Part shown: positions 46,447 through 55,310 of the stretch, piece after piece
Position numbering within the stretch: position 1 is the first letter of the stretch
How the letters are laid out: each line of letters opens with the position of its first letter
NCBI GenBank assembly: GCA_018334015.1
Contig: JAGXTI010000031.1
Location: 118,094-182,093 of the forward strand
Source: Silanimonas sp.
GTDB taxonomy: Bacteria; Pseudomonadota; Gammaproteobacteria; Xanthomonadales; Xanthomonadaceae
DNA: 64,000 nucleotides
Direction: 5' to 3'
Notes under the pieces: generated by a model
Told to the model about the DNA's origin: nothing
The model's database searches: none
The model's input: only the letters and a program-made list of their open reading frames with translations
Program-made: the position numbers and the translations under genes

Positions 46447-46920
46447 TCAGAGGGTCTTCAGTGTGCTCTGCAGGTAGGGGCCCTCGCCCAACCGCGCGAT
46501 CAGGTCGAGCTGGGTCTCGACGAAATCGATGTGCTCCTCCTCGGAAGCGAGGATCCTGGCGAACAGGTCACGGCTGACGTAATCACCGACCGCTTCGGCA
46601 TGGGCGACGCCGGCTTTGAGATCGGCCACGCCGATGTGCTCCAGCTTCAGATCGCACTCGAAGATCTCCTTCGGTGTCTCGCCGATCATGATCTTGCCGA
46701 GGTTCTGCAGGTTGGGCAGGCCCTCGAGAAAGAGGATGCGCTCGATCACCCAATCGGCGTGCTTCATCTCGTCGATCGATTCCTTGTACTCGTGCTCGCC
46801 GAGTTCCTTGAACCCCCAGTTTTTGAGCATGCGGGCATGCAGAAAGTACTGGTTGATCGCGGTGAGTTCGTTGAACAGCACCTTGTTGAGGTGCTGGATG
46901 ACCTGCGGGTCGCCTTTCAT
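46447..46920 (-). CDS. bfr: Bacterioferritin
   Basis: A 157-residue haem-containing iron-storage protein that forms a 24-mer. The ferroxidase ligands are all in the canonical positions: Glu18, Glu51, His54, Glu94, Glu127 and His130, with the haem-ligating Met52. ATG 46920 matches the family start [12 protein letters not shown]. It lies 97 bases downstream of bfd on the same strand, so storage and release proteins are paired. Confidence 0.98.
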   Translation of the reverse strand: MKGDPQVIQHLNKVLFNELTAINQYFLHARMLKNWGFKELGEHEYKESIDEMKHADWVIERILFLEGLPNLQNLGKIMIGETPKEIFECDLKLEHIGVADLKAGVAHAEAVGDYVSRDLFARILASEEEHIDFVETQLDLIARLGEGPYLQSTLKTL

Positions 46921-47017
46921 CGGGTCTGCTCCTTGAGAATGGGCGCAGGGTAGCGCCCCGCGGGAGCGGATGCCGAAACGCGAACGTGTCGTTGAATCAC
47001 TTTGCAGCCGGGCCGGC

Positions 47018-47209
47018 TCAGGCCGCCATCGGCAAACCCAGCCCACGCGACTGCGCCTGGGCCAGCGCCTCGACGGCGTAGTCGCGGCAGCAGCCGCAGG
47101 TGCTGCCACAACCGGTGCGTGCAGCGAGTGCGTCGAGGCTGTCGCAGCCCTCGTCGACGGCGCGCTGGATGTCGCGGTCGGTGACCCCGTTGCAGACGCA
47201 GACGTACAT
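47018..47209 (-). CDS. bfd: Bacterioferritin-associated ferredoxin
   Basis: A 63-residue 2Fe-2S protein starting [14 protein letters not shown] at ATG 47209. The cluster ligands expected from E. coli Bfd correspond to Cys4, Cys6, Cys38 and Cys41; two extra cysteines (34, 40) lie in the same CGSTCGCC stretch. Bfd reduces the ferric core of bacterioferritin to release iron. A Fur-like palindrome lies 16 bases upstream, consistent with expression on iron starvation. An in-frame extension to 47269 would remove that site and is not favoured. Confidence 0.93.
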   Translation of the reverse strand: MYVCVCNGVTDRDIQRAVDEGCDSLDALAARTGCGSTCGCCRDYAVEALAQAQSRGLGLPMAA

Positions 47210-47224
47210 AGCGGCACACCATGC

Positions 47225-47243
47225 AATACGAACTGTTCGCATT
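47225..47243. promoter_or_regulatory. Fur-like box upstream of bfd
   Basis: AATACGAACTGTTCGCATT is a 9-1-9 palindrome with one mismatched pair. It agrees with the AATGAGAATnATTCTCATT form of the Fur box at 6 of 9 positions in the left half and 7 of 9 in the right. It is the most AT-rich stretch near bfd, where a promoter is expected. Confidence 0.5.
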
Positions 47244-47287
47244 ACATTCCACTGAGCGGCGGCCGTCAAGCCCCCGCTGGCCGTCGT

Positions 47288-47842
47288 TCAGGGAAGCCGC
47301 AACCCGCTATCGGAGCGCAGCCCCACCGGCAGCGTGAAATCCGGCTCGGGAACAGCCAGCGGCCCCGCCAGATCGCGTGCCGCCGGCGCGACATGGCGCA
47401 GCGCCCGGGCGTAGACCTCGCGCTTGAAGGCCACCACATGCTCGACCGGGTACCAGTAGTCGACCCAGCGGAAGCGGTCGAATTCGGGTTTCTCGTTGGC
47501 ATCGAGCCGCAGGTTCGACTCGCAGGCGAGCAGGCGCAGCAGGAACCAGACCTGCTTCTGGCCGATGCAGCGCGGCTTTTCGCCGTGGCGCACGCAGCGC
47601 GCCGGCAGGCGGTAGCGCAGCCAGCCGGGCGTGGCATGAAGCAGCTCGACATGCGCCGGCAAAAGGCCGGTTTCCTCGCGCAATTCGCGGTACATCGCTT
47701 CGCGCGGGGTCTCGTCGCTGTTCATGCCGCCCTGCGGGAACTGCCAGCCATCGCGATGCACGCGACGACCCCAGAACAGGCGGCCATCGTCGCGCATCAG
47801 GATGATGCCGACATTGGGGCGGTAACTGTCCGGGTCGATCAC
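47288..47842 (-). CDS. rppH: RNA pyrophosphohydrolase
   Basis: A 184-residue Nudix hydrolase that removes pyrophosphate from 5'-triphosphorylated mRNA and so triggers decay by RNase E. The start [15 protein letters not shown] and [16 protein letters not shown] are diagnostic. The Nudix box is the stretch from [20 protein letters not shown] to TGL. Length is within the family range. It is upstream of bfd on the same strand by 78 bases. Confidence 0.97.
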   Translation of the reverse strand: MIDPDSYRPNVGIILMRDDGRLFWGRRVHRDGWQFPQGGMNSDETPREAMYRELREETGLLPAHVELLHATPGWLRYRLPARCVRHGEKPRCIGQKQVWFLLRLLACESNLRLDANEKPEFDRFRWVDYWYPVEHVVAFKREVYARALRHVAPAARDLAGPLAVPEPDFTLPVGLRSDSGLRLP

Positions 47843-47906
47843 CGGTCGGGCTCCGAATTCACTGCCACCACCTTGCCACAGCCCCGTGCACGGGCCAAGC
47901 GCAGCC

Positions 47907-49112
47907 TCAAGGGGCCACGGTGCCGGCCGGCACGCAGACCCGGCCCTCCATCAGCAGGCGGGCGCTGCGGCTCATCAGGGCGCGGCGCACCCGCCATTGC
48001 CCGTCGACCTGCTCGACCGCGGCACCGACCCGCAGGGTGCCGCTGGGATGACCGAAACGGACCGCCTCGCGGGTGCCACCGCCGGCCGCTTCGTTGACCA
48101 GGGTGCCGGGAACCGCCGCCGCCGTGGCGATGGCGACCGAGGCCGTGCCCATCATCGCGTGGTGCAGCTTGCCCATCGACAGCGCACGTACCACGAGGTC
48201 GATGTCGGCGGCGCGCACCGGCTTGCCGCTGGAGGCCAGATGATCGGCCGGCGGCGCCACGAAGGCGATCTTCGGGGTGTGCTGGCGCTTTGCCGCCTCC
48301 TCGGGCGATCGGATCAGGCCCATGCGCAGGGCACCGGCCACGCGGATCGCCTCGAACATCGCCAGCCGTTGCGGATGCTCATTGACGGCCGGCTGCAACT
48401 CGGTGCCGCTCAGGCCGACATCGGCGGCGCGCACGAACACCGTCGGGATGCCGGCGGCGATCAGGGTCGCCTCGAGCCGGCCGAGCCCGGGCACCTCGAG
48501 CGTGTCGACCGGCCGGCCGGTCGGGAACATGGCCCCGCCTTCGCCGCCTTCGCTGCCCTCCTCGACCGGATCGAGGAACTCGAGCGCGATCTCGGCGCCG
48601 GGGAAAGCCACGCCATCCAGTTCGAAATCGCCCTCCTCCAGGACCTCGCCGTTCGCGATCGGCACATGGGCCAGGATGGTCTTGCCGATGTTTTTCTGCC
48701 AGATCCGCACCGTGCAGAGGCCGTCCTGCGGGATGCGTTCGGCGGCGATCAGGCCGGCGGCGATGGCGAAAGGTCCGACCGCGCTCGACAGATTGCCGCA
48801 GTTGCCGCTCCAGTCGACGAAGGCGCTGTCGATGCTGATCTGGCCGTAGAGGTAATCGACATCGTGGCCGGGCTGTGTGGCGGGGCCGACGATCACGCAT
48901 TTGCTGGTGCTGCTGGTGGCACCGCCCATGCCGTCGGTGTGCTTGCCGTAAGGGTCGGGCGAGCCGATCACGCGCAGCAGCAGGGCGTCGCGGGCCGGGC
49001 CGGGCACACGGGCGGCGGCGGGCAGGTCGTCCAGGCGGAAGAACACGCCCTTGCTGGTGCCGCCTCGCAGGTAGCTGGCGGGAATGCGGCAGGAGGAACG
49101 GGAAACGGTCAT
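47907..49112 (-). CDS. prpF: PrpF family protein (2-methylaconitate isomerase-like)
   Basis: A 401-residue protein with two diaminopimelate-epimerase-like lobes. It opens [16 protein letters not shown] and carries [19 protein letters not shown] and [18 protein letters not shown], the PrpF signature. PrpF converts products of AcnD in the 2-methylcitrate cycle of propionate breakdown. Here acnD, prpB and prpC are not adjacent, so a related tautomerase role (for example on oxalomesaconate) is also possible. It is divergent from prmA; the start codons are only 26 bases apart. Confidence 0.85.
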   Translation of the reverse strand: MTVSRSSCRIPASYLRGGTSKGVFFRLDDLPAAARVPGPARDALLLRVIGSPDPYGKHTDGMGGATSSTSKCVIVGPATQPGHDVDYLYGQISIDSAFVDWSGNCGNLSSAVGPFAIAAGLIAAERIPQDGLCTVRIWQKNIGKTILAHVPIANGEVLEEGDFELDGVAFPGAEIALEFLDPVEEGSEGGEGGAMFPTGRPVDTLEVPGLGRLEATLIAAGIPTVFVRAADVGLSGTELQPAVNEHPQRLAMFEAIRVAGALRMGLIRSPEEAAKRQHTPKIAFVAPPADHLASSGKPVRAADIDLVVRALSMGKLHHAMMGTASVAIATAAAVPGTLVNEAAGGGTREAVRFGHPSGTLRVGAAVEQVDGQWRVRRALMSRSARLLMEGRVCVPAGTVAP

Positions 49113-49125
49113 GGCGGGCTCACTC

Positions 49126-49131
49126 TACAAT
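49126..49131 (+). promoter_or_regulatory. -10 box of prmA
   Basis: TACAAT ends seven bases before the prmA ATG at 49139. Transcription would start at the start codon, so the prmA message is likely leaderless. Confidence 0.5.
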
Positions 49132-49138
49132 GCGGGGC

Positions 49139-50047
49139 ATGGCCCATCTTGAACTCGCCCTGCGCTGCGCCGCCACCGAGGAGGCGCGATACAGCCGAGC
49201 GCTGAGCGATCTCGGTGCGCTCAGCGTCACCCTGCTCGACCCCCGGGCCGACACGCCCAATGAACAGGCCATCCTCGAACCCGGCGTCGGCGAAATGCCG
49301 CTCTGGCCCGACTGCCTGGTGGTGGCGCTGTTCCCCGCCGCGACACCCCGTGCCGCCCTGCTGGCCGCGCTGGAAGCCGCCGACCCCGGCTTGGTGCTGG
49401 CTTCGGCCTCGTTCCGCGAGGTCGCCGAGCAGGACTGGGTGCGCGCTTGGATCGACCAGTTCCAGCCGATGGCCTTCGGCACACGCACCTGGATCGTGCC
49501 CTGGGACCACGCCCTGCCGGCCGCCGCCGCCGTGCCCGGAGCCGCTGTGGTGCGCCTCGACCCCGGCCTGGCCTTCGGTTCCGGCACCCACCCCACCACC
49601 GCGCTCTGCCTGGAGTGGCTGGACGGCTTGGCTCTCGAGGGCAAGACCGTGCTCGATGTCGGCTGCGGCAGCGGCATCCTTGGGCTGGCCGCGCTCAAGC
49701 TCGGCGCCACCCGCGCAATCGGCATCGACAACGATCCGCAGGCCCTCCTCGCCAGCCGCGACAACGCCGCCCGCAACGGCGTGGCCGGGCGCTTTGCGGT
49801 GTACCTGCCCCCGGAGGCGCCGGTGGAGCGCTGCCCGGTGGTGGTGGCCAACATCCTCGCTGTCGCCCTCGATGCCCTGGCCGAGACCCTGGCGGAACGG
49901 GTGGCAGCGGGCGGCCTGATCGCCCTTTCGGGCATCCTGAGGGGTCAGGAAGAAGCCCTGATGCGACGCTATTCGGCCTGGTTCGATGATCTCGTCGTCG
50001 CCCAGCGCGAGGACTGGGTGCGCCTCAGCGGCCGTCGCCGCGGCTGA
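49139..50047 (+). CDS. prmA: Ribosomal protein L11 methyltransferase
   Basis: A 302-residue SAM-dependent enzyme that trimethylates ribosomal protein L11. An N-terminal substrate domain (about 1-95) includes [16 protein letters not shown]. The catalytic domain has [14 protein letters not shown], the SAM motif [16 protein letters not shown] and [10 protein letters not shown] (Asn in place of the DPPY of other methylases, as usual for PrmA). Length is typical. It is followed by a DUF3426 gene and fis, a conserved cluster. Confidence 0.96.
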   Translation: MAHLELALRCAATEEARYSRALSDLGALSVTLLDPRADTPNEQAILEPGVGEMPLWPDCLVVALFPAATPRAALLAALEAADPGLVLASASFREVAEQDWVRAWIDQFQPMAFGTRTWIVPWDHALPAAAAVPGAAVVRLDPGLAFGSGTHPTTALCLEWLDGLALEGKTVLDVGCGSGILGLAALKLGATRAIGIDNDPQALLASRDNAARNGVAGRFAVYLPPEAPVERCPVVVANILAVALDALAETLAERVAAGGLIALSGILRGQEEALMRRYSAWFDDLVVAQREDWVRLSGRRRG

Positions 50048-50053
50048 GGCACG

Positions 50054-50059
50054 TACACT
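50054..50059 (+). promoter_or_regulatory. -10-like hexamer before the DUF3426 gene
   Basis: TACACT lies eight bases before ATG 50068 and just after the prmA stop, another arrangement compatible with a leaderless internal transcript. Confidence 0.3.
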
Positions 50060-50067
50060 CCGCCGCC

Positions 50068-50592
50068 ATGCCCCGTCCGCCGCCGCGTTTCGCCCGTCCG
50101 CCACCGAAGCTTGCCCCGCTCGACCGTGCCGCGCGCTGGCGGCTGGGGTTGGGCCTCGTGGCCCTGACGCTGCTGCTGCCGGTGCAGGTCGTGCTTGCCG
50201 ACCGTGTCCGACTGGCGGCCAACCCGGACTGGCGGCCGCTGCTGGAAACGGTGTGCGCGCGACTCGGCTGCACGCTGCCGGCCTGGCGCGAGCCGGCCGC
50301 TTTCGTGGTGCTGAGCCGCGAGATCCAGCCGCACCCGAGCAGCCCGCAAGCGCTGCTGGTGACCGCCAGCTTCCGCAATGACGCCCGCTGGCCCCAGGCC
50401 TGGCCGTTGCTGGAACTGACCTTGAGCGACCTCGACGGCCAGGCCATCGGCCTGCGCCGCTTCCAGCCCTCCGAATACCTGGGCGGCACGCCCTCGCGGC
50501 CGAGCCTGGCACCCGGCCAGAGCGCTTCGCTGGCACTGGAGATTGTCGATCCCGGCCACCGTGCGGTGTCGTTCGAGTTCGACTTCCACTGA
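50068..50592 (+). CDS. DUF3426 protein lacking the zinc-finger half
   Basis: A 174-residue protein. One membrane span (about 26-45, WRLGLGLVALTLLLPVQVVL) is followed by the DUF3426 domain with CARLGCTLPAW, VLSREIQPHPSSPQALLVTASFRN and LELTLSDLDGQAI. Xanthomonad relatives usually begin with an MJ0042-type CxxC zinc ribbon and a long linker; here the N-terminus is only about 20 basic, proline-rich residues. Function unknown. It sits between prmA and fis as in related genomes. Confidence 0.82.
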   Translation: MPRPPPRFARPPPKLAPLDRAARWRLGLGLVALTLLLPVQVVLADRVRLAANPDWRPLLETVCARLGCTLPAWREPAAFVVLSREIQPHPSSPQALLVTASFRNDARWPQAWPLLELTLSDLDGQAIGLRRFQPSEYLGGTPSRPSLAPGQSASLALEIVDPGHRAVSFEFDFH

Positions 50593-50703
50593 GCGGGCCG
50601 TCTTCTCCGCAAGTCGAGGTCGCGTGAGGCCCCGATTTGCGGCAGACTGCCCATCCTCCGTCGTGGCTTCCGGCCGGCGGGTCCGATCCAGGGGTTCGTT
50701 TTT

Positions 50704-50976
50704 GTGAATGCACATCCCGCCCGCGCCGAGGGATCGCCCGGCGCCTCGACTGCTTTGCGCGACGCCGTGGCCCGCGCCACGCGCCGCTACCTCAGCGATC
50801 GCGGCGCCTGCGAGGCCGATTCGCTCTACGCGCTGATGCTGGCCGAGATGGAAACCGGCCTTCTGGGTGAGGTGATGAAGCACTGCGAGGGCAACCAGAG
50901 CCGTGCGGCGGCCGTGCTCGGCATCAACCGCGCGACCCTGCGCAAGAAGCTGGAAGCGCTGGGGCTGCTCGACTAG
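50704..50976 (+). CDS. fis: DNA-binding protein Fis
   Basis: A 90-residue nucleoid protein and transcription factor, starting at GTG 50704. The C-terminal helix-turn-helix LGEVMKHCEGNQSRAAAVLGINRATLRKKL is the Fis signature (given here as EGNQSRAAAVLGINRATL). The N-terminal part forms the dimer and beta-hairpin arm. Length is close to E. coli Fis (98). It is downstream of prmA and DUF3426, and upstream of purH beyond a 441-bp gap. Confidence 0.95.
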   Translation: MNAHPARAEGSPGASTALRDAVARATRRYLSDRGACEADSLYALMLAEMETGLLGEVMKHCEGNQSRAAAVLGINRATLRKKLEALGLLD

Positions 50977-51010
50977 GGTTCGGCGTCGCCGCTGGCGCAC
51001 GCTCGCGCCA

Positions 51011-51028
51011 GCCACGCTGGGCCATGGG
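51011..51028 (+). repeat. Direct repeat GCCACGCTGGGCCATGGG, copy 1
   Basis: Identical to 51066-51083, 55 bases apart; similarity continues for a few bases (CGGGCTGG versus CACGGCTGG). The GGCCATGG core is palindromic, and a related GGGCCATGGCCC occurs near 51309. Confidence 0.7.
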
Positions 51029-51065
51029 CCCGGGCTGGCGCACTTATCCGCTGCCCTTCGCGCCT

Positions 51066-51083
51066 GCCACGCTGGGCCATGGG
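51066..51083 (+). repeat. Direct repeat GCCACGCTGGGCCATGGG, copy 2
   Basis: Second copy of the 18-base repeat at 51011-51028. Confidence 0.7.
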
Positions 51084-51112
51084 TCACGGCTGGTACCTGA
51101 CGCCAACCCGCC

Positions 51113-51168
51113 CGCCTGCCTGCGCGGGGTCTGCGGACGCGGCCGGCGCGGATTCCGCGTCCCGCTCC
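51113..51168 (-). repeat. Dispersed hairpin element, copy B
   Basis: Read on the reverse strand it starts GGAGCGGGACGCGGA and ends GCAGGCG, paralleling copy A at 26085-26141. The stem here pairs 51156-51165 with 51133-51141. Confidence 0.6.
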
Positions 51169-51373
51169 ATACGCACCGTCGCGCGGCGGGCTGGAGAGTC
51201 GCCGTACTGGGCCTTCCAAGCTATGCACCACCACAATGCGCCCATGAGCCGTGAGTGTTGTTCGCCGCATCCGCAGGCCGAGCGACGGGCACGGAGCGCC
51301 GTGCCCGCGGGCCATGGCCCAGCGAGGTAGGCGCGCGGGCAGGCGGGCGGCTTCAGCGCACTGCCGCGCTCCG

Positions 51374-51379
51374 TATACT
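51374..51379 (+). promoter_or_regulatory. -10 box of purH
   Basis: TATACT, 38 bases before the purH ATG, is a 5/6 match to the -10 consensus. No convincing -35 or PurR-type palindrome was found around it. Confidence 0.45.
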
Positions 51380-51417
51380 TCGCGTCTTTCGCCCGCCACG
51401 GGCCTGAGAGAAGCCGC

Positions 51418-52989
51418 ATGTCCGACCATCGCCAGCCCGTTCGGCGGGCCCTGCTCTCGGTTTCCGACAAGTGCGGCCTCGTGCCGCTGGCGCAAGCCCT
51501 CGCGGCCAAGGGCGCGGTGCTGCTCTCCACCGGCGGCACCGCCAAGGCCCTGCGCGACGCCGGGCTCGCGGTGACCGATGTTTCCGCGCTGACGGGCTTT
51601 CCGGAAATCATGGACGGCCGGGTCAAGACCCTGCATCCGACCGTGCACGGCGGCCTGCTCGGCCGCACTGGTATCGATGACGCGGTGATGGCCCAGCACG
51701 GCATCGAGGCCATCGACCTGCTGGTGGTGAACCTCTACCCGTTCGAGGCGACGGTCGCGAAGGCCGACTGCACGTATGACGACGCCGTTGAGAACATCGA
51801 CATCGGCGGCCCGGCCATGCTGCGCGCCGCGGCGAAGAACCACGCCCGCGTCGCCGTGCTCACCGACCCGGCCGACTACGAGGGCTTCCTCGAAGCGCTC
51901 GCCGCTGGCGGCACCACCGCCGCGCAGCGCCGCGGCTGGGCGGCCAAGGGTTTTGCGCACACCGCGCGCTACGACGGCAAGGTCAGCATGTGGCTCTCCG
52001 AGCGCATTGACGATGAAGCGAAGGCCGCCGAGTGGCCGACCACCCTGAGCCTGCAGTTCGATCTGGCCAGCACCCTGCGCTACGGCGAAAACCCGCACCA
52101 GCGCGGCGCGCTCTACGTCGAGCGTGGCGCACCGCTGGGCCTCGTCGCCACCGCGCGCGTCCTGCAGGGCAAGGAACTCAGCTACAACAACCTCGCCGAC
52201 GCCGACGCCGCACTCGAATGCGTCAAGCAGTTCCAGCAGCCGGCCTGCGTGATCGTCAAGCACGCCAACCCCTGCGGTGTGGCCGTGGCGCAGGACCTCT
52301 TTGCCGCCTACGACCGCGCCTACGCCACCGACCCGACCTCGGCCTTCGGCGGCATCCTCGCCTTCAACCGCCCGCTCGACGCCGGCACGGCGGAAGAGAT
52401 CCTCAGGCGCCAGTTCGTTGAAGTGGTGATCGCGCCGGTCGTCAGCGACGAGGCCCAGGCCGTGTTCGCGACGAAGCCGAACGTGCGCGTGTTGGCCTGC
52501 GGCGCGCTCGACGCGCCGGCTGCCGCGCTCGATTACCGGCGCATCACCGGGGGGCTCTTGGTGCAGGACAGCGATGTCGCGCCCTGGGCCGCGGGCGATG
52601 GCCGCATCGTCACGAAGCGCCAGCCCACGGCCGAGGAAATGGCCGACCTCGTGTTCGCCTGGACCGTGGCGATGTACGTCAAATCCAACGCCATCGTCTA
52701 CGCCAAGGACGCGCAGACGGTGGGCATCGGCGCCGGGCAGATGAGCCGGGTCATCAGCGCCAGGATCGCCGCCCTCAAGGCCGAAGAAGCCGGCATCAAA
52801 GTTCCGGGCTCGGTGATGGCCTCGGATGCCTTCTTCCCGTTCCGCGACGGCATCGATGCGGCCGCGAAGGCCGGCATCCGCGCGGTGATCCAGCCGGGCG
52901 GCTCGATGCGCGATGCGGAAGTGATCGCCGCCGCCGACGAGCACGGCATGGCGATGGTGTTCACCGGCACCCGCCACTTCCGGCATTGA
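51418..52989 (+). CDS. purH: Bifunctional AICAR transformylase/IMP cyclohydrolase
   Basis: A 523-residue enzyme catalysing the last two steps of IMP synthesis. The N-terminal MGS-like cyclohydrolase domain (about 1-195) has [23 protein letters not shown] and [18 protein letters not shown]. The C-terminal transformylase domain has [20 protein letters not shown] and the terminal FTGTRHFRH. Length matches the family. A purD gene follows directly. Confidence 0.98.
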   Translation: MSDHRQPVRRALLSVSDKCGLVPLAQALAAKGAVLLSTGGTAKALRDAGLAVTDVSALTGFPEIMDGRVKTLHPTVHGGLLGRTGIDDAVMAQHGIEAIDLLVVNLYPFEATVAKADCTYDDAVENIDIGGPAMLRAAAKNHARVAVLTDPADYEGFLEALAAGGTTAAQRRGWAAKGFAHTARYDGKVSMWLSERIDDEAKAAEWPTTLSLQFDLASTLRYGENPHQRGALYVERGAPLGLVATARVLQGKELSYNNLADADAALECVKQFQQPACVIVKHANPCGVAVAQDLFAAYDRAYATDPTSAFGGILAFNRPLDAGTAEEILRRQFVEVVIAPVVSDEAQAVFATKPNVRVLACGALDAPAAALDYRRITGGLLVQDSDVAPWAAGDGRIVTKRQPTAEEMADLVFAWTVAMYVKSNAIVYAKDAQTVGIGAGQMSRVISARIAALKAEEAGIKVPGSVMASDAFFPFRDGIDAAAKAGIRAVIQPGGSMRDAEVIAAADEHGMAMVFTGTRHFRH

Positions 52990-53020
52990 TGCGGATTCCT
53001 CCGCAAGAGCCCCATGACAT

Positions 53021-53025
53021 GGAGG
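53021..53025 (+). promoter_or_regulatory. Ribosome binding site deciding the purD start
   Basis: GGAGG lies eight bases before TTG 53034, which opens MKVLVIG, the conserved PurD N-terminus. The in-frame ATG codons at 52989 and 53019 lack a comparable site, so TTG is the likely start. Confidence 0.6.
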
Positions 53026-53033
53026 ATTTCCCC

Positions 53034-54332
53034 TTGAAGGTCTTGGTCATCGGCAACGGCGGCCGCGAGCACGCGCTGGCTTGGAAGCTCGCGCAGAGTC
53101 GGCGCGTCGCCGAAGTGCTCGTCGCGCCCGGCAACTCCGGCACAGCCACCGAACCGAAGTGCCGCAACGTCGACGTCAAAACCACCGACCTCGACGGCCT
53201 GCTGGCGCTGGTGCAGCGCGAGGGCGTGGCGCTCACCGTCGTGGGCCCGGAAGCCCCGCTGGTGGCCGGTGTCGTCGACCACTTCCGCACCGCCGGCCAG
53301 CGCATCTTCGGACCGACCGCGAAGGCCGCGCAGCTCGAGGGCAGCAAGGCTTTCGCCAAGGATTTCCTGAAGCGCCACGGCATCCCCACCGCCGGCTATG
53401 AAGTGTTCGATGAGGTGGATGCCGCGATCGCCTACCTCCGCGCCCGCACCACTGAGTTGAACGACACGCGTATCGTGGTCAAGGTCGATGGCCTCGCCGC
53501 CGGCAAGGGCGTGATCGTGGCGATGAGCGTGGCTGACGCCGAGACGGCCGTGCGCGACATGCTGGCCGGCAACGCCTTCGGTGCCGCCGGTTCGCGGGTG
53601 GTGATCGAGGACTTCCTCGACGGTGAGGAAGCCAGCTTCATCTCGATGGTCGACGGCGTGCACGCGCTGCCGATGGCGACCTCGCAGGACCACAAGCGCG
53701 TGGGCGACGGCGACACCGGCCCGAACACCGGCGGCATGGGTGCCTACTCGCCCGCGCCCGTGGTCACGCCCGAGGTGCATGCGCGCGTGATGCGCGAGAT
53801 CGTCGAACCCACCGTGCGCGGCATGGCGGCGGATGGCATCCCCTTCACCGGCTTCCTCTATGCCGGCCTGATGATCGACGCGAGCGGCGCGCCCAAGGTC
53901 ATCGAGTTCAATGTGCGCTTCGGCGATCCGGAAACCCAGCCGGTGCTGCTGCGGCTCGACTCCGACCTCGTCGATCTGCTTGAGGCCGCGATCGACGGCA
54001 GGCTCGACAGCGTGCAGGCGCAGTGGTCGGCCGAGCCCGCGCTCGGCGTGGTGATGGCGGCCAGGCCCTACCCGGAGGCACCGATCATCGGCGATGTGAT
54101 CCACGGCCTCGATGCCGTGCCGGACTTCGCCAAGGTCTTCCACGCCGGCGCCGTGCTCGAGGGCGGCGTGGTGAAAACCAGCGGTGGCCGCGTGCTCTGC
54201 GTCTGCGCCAAGGGCGCCGACATCGGCGAGGCGCAGCGCAGGGCCTATGCGGCGGTGGCGAAGATCAGTTGGGCAAACGAGTTGCACCGCAGCGACATCG
54301 GCTGGCGGGCGGTGGCACGGCAAGCCGGCTGA
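53034..54332 (+). CDS. purD: Phosphoribosylamine-glycine ligase (GAR synthetase)
   Basis: Starting at TTG 53034, 432 residues (E. coli 429), beginning [19 protein letters not shown]. The ATP-grasp enzyme joins phosphoribosylamine and glycine. Visible motifs: [59 protein letters not shown] and [12 protein letters not shown]. If ATG 52989 were used, 15 unconserved residues would be added and it would overlap the purH stop by one base. purH-purD is a common operon. Confidence 0.96.
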   Translation: MKVLVIGNGGREHALAWKLAQSRRVAEVLVAPGNSGTATEPKCRNVDVKTTDLDGLLALVQREGVALTVVGPEAPLVAGVVDHFRTAGQRIFGPTAKAAQLEGSKAFAKDFLKRHGIPTAGYEVFDEVDAAIAYLRARTTELNDTRIVVKVDGLAAGKGVIVAMSVADAETAVRDMLAGNAFGAAGSRVVIEDFLDGEEASFISMVDGVHALPMATSQDHKRVGDGDTGPNTGGMGAYSPAPVVTPEVHARVMREIVEPTVRGMAADGIPFTGFLYAGLMIDASGAPKVIEFNVRFGDPETQPVLLRLDSDLVDLLEAAIDGRLDSVQAQWSAEPALGVVMAARPYPEAPIIGDVIHGLDAVPDFAKVFHAGAVLEGGVVKTSGGRVLCVCAKGADIGEAQRRAYAAVAKISWANELHRSDIGWRAVARQAG

Positions 54333-54369
54333 GCCGGCTGAGCCGGAGCGGCGCCGCCGCGACAGGCTT

Positions 54370-55224
54370 TCACGCCTTGCGTTCGGCCAAGGCCGCCGCG
54401 GTGCTCTCCCGGGCATCGGCGTAGAGCGGCTCGACCAGGCGACGCAGGGTGGCGCGGTCGCGGGCGGCGAACACGCCGGCGCGACGGCAGTGCGCCAACA
54501 ACAGGGCGTGGTCCTGGGCCAGGCCCATCTGCGTGGCCAGGGTGTCCAGCCCCTCGCTGCGCAGACCAAGCTCGGGTGCCGCGCGGGCCAGCACCTGTTC
54601 CTGCTGGCGCAGCCGGCGCAAGCGCCGGCGCAGGCGGTGGCCGTCCTCGGGGTCGCTGCTGCGGCGGGCGCGGCGCCGGGCTTTTTCCAGGCGTTTGCGG
54701 GATACCGCGTGGGCCTGGACGACACTGCCGACCGTCAGCTCCGCCCAAGGCAGGCTGGCGAGGCTGGCCGCCACCTTGGCGATCCGCTGGCGACGGCGGG
54801 CGAAATCGGGGTCGCGGGCCAGCGCCGCATCGAGCCGGCCTTGACGCAGAGCGAGCACCGGGACGGCCAGACGCTCGCCTTCGAGCGGGCCGATCACGGC
54901 ATCGCGGACGAGGTGCAGCAGGGCGTCTTGCAGGGCGTCGGCATCGCGCAGGCTGGACAGGCCGCGGCAAAGCTGCCGCAGCTCGGCATCGGCACGGCGC
55001 AGCACGGCCGCGGCCCGCAGCGACGCCGGGCTGACCTCGCCATCAGCTGCCCGCGGCGCGCCCTCCCAGGCCGGTGCCGCCAGCGCCAGCGCCGCACGAC
55101 TGCGGCGCAGGGCCTTGCGGGCCTGGTGGATGCCTTTGTGTCGGGCATCGCCGGGCCGGCCGAGCTGGTGGATGGCGCGTTGCAGTTGCCGCTCGATGTC
55201 CGCATTCAGTCCGCTACCGACCAT
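54370..55224 (-). CDS. CHAD domain protein
   Basis: A 284-residue, strongly basic helical protein. The CHAD pattern of conserved histidines and arginines is seen in [45 protein letters not shown] and the arginine-dense [33 protein letters not shown] (only parts quoted here as [16 protein letters not shown]). CHAD domains bind polyphosphate and are often fused or adjacent to CYTH triphosphatases; no CYTH domain is present. ATG 55224 has GAGGCGAGG just upstream. It is convergent with purD and lies downstream of phoD on the same strand, hinting at a phosphate link. Confidence 0.85.
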   Translation of the reverse strand: MVGSGLNADIERQLQRAIHQLGRPGDARHKGIHQARKALRRSRAALALAAPAWEGAPRAADGEVSPASLRAAAVLRRADAELRQLCRGLSSLRDADALQDALLHLVRDAVIGPLEGERLAVPVLALRQGRLDAALARDPDFARRRQRIAKVAASLASLPWAELTVGSVVQAHAVSRKRLEKARRRARRSSDPEDGHRLRRRLRRLRQQEQVLARAAPELGLRSEGLDTLATQMGLAQDHALLLAHCRRAGVFAARDRATLRRLVEPLYADARESTAAALAERKA

Positions 55225-55310
55225 CCTCGCCTCGACACCGTTCACCTGATCGTGAGGATGGCCGGTACCGGCTTGAACGGTTCGTGAAGGCACCCCGAGG
55301 ACGCGGGCGC

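Larger units (their letters stand above)
50977..51417. other. 441-bp intergenic region between fis and purH with repeats
   Basis: No credible gene. It contains two direct copies of an 18-base repeat (51011-51028 and 51066-51083), copy B of the dispersed hairpin element (51113-51168), and near its right end a TATACT box (51374-51379) that probably serves purH. Confidence 0.6.

Noticed and set aside
49113-49138. Shared operator between prpF and prmA
   Set aside because: The 26-base gap has only the prmA -10; no palindrome is seen.
52986-53033. Upstream purD starts (TTG 52986, ATG 52989, ATG 53019)
   Set aside because: They add unconserved residues and lack a ribosome binding site; the TTG at 53034 has GGAGG at ideal spacing and matches the PurD N-terminus.
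54333-54369. GCCGGCTGAGCCGG repeats as a purD terminator
   Set aside because: The stem is short and there is no T-run; it may only be GC-rich repetition.
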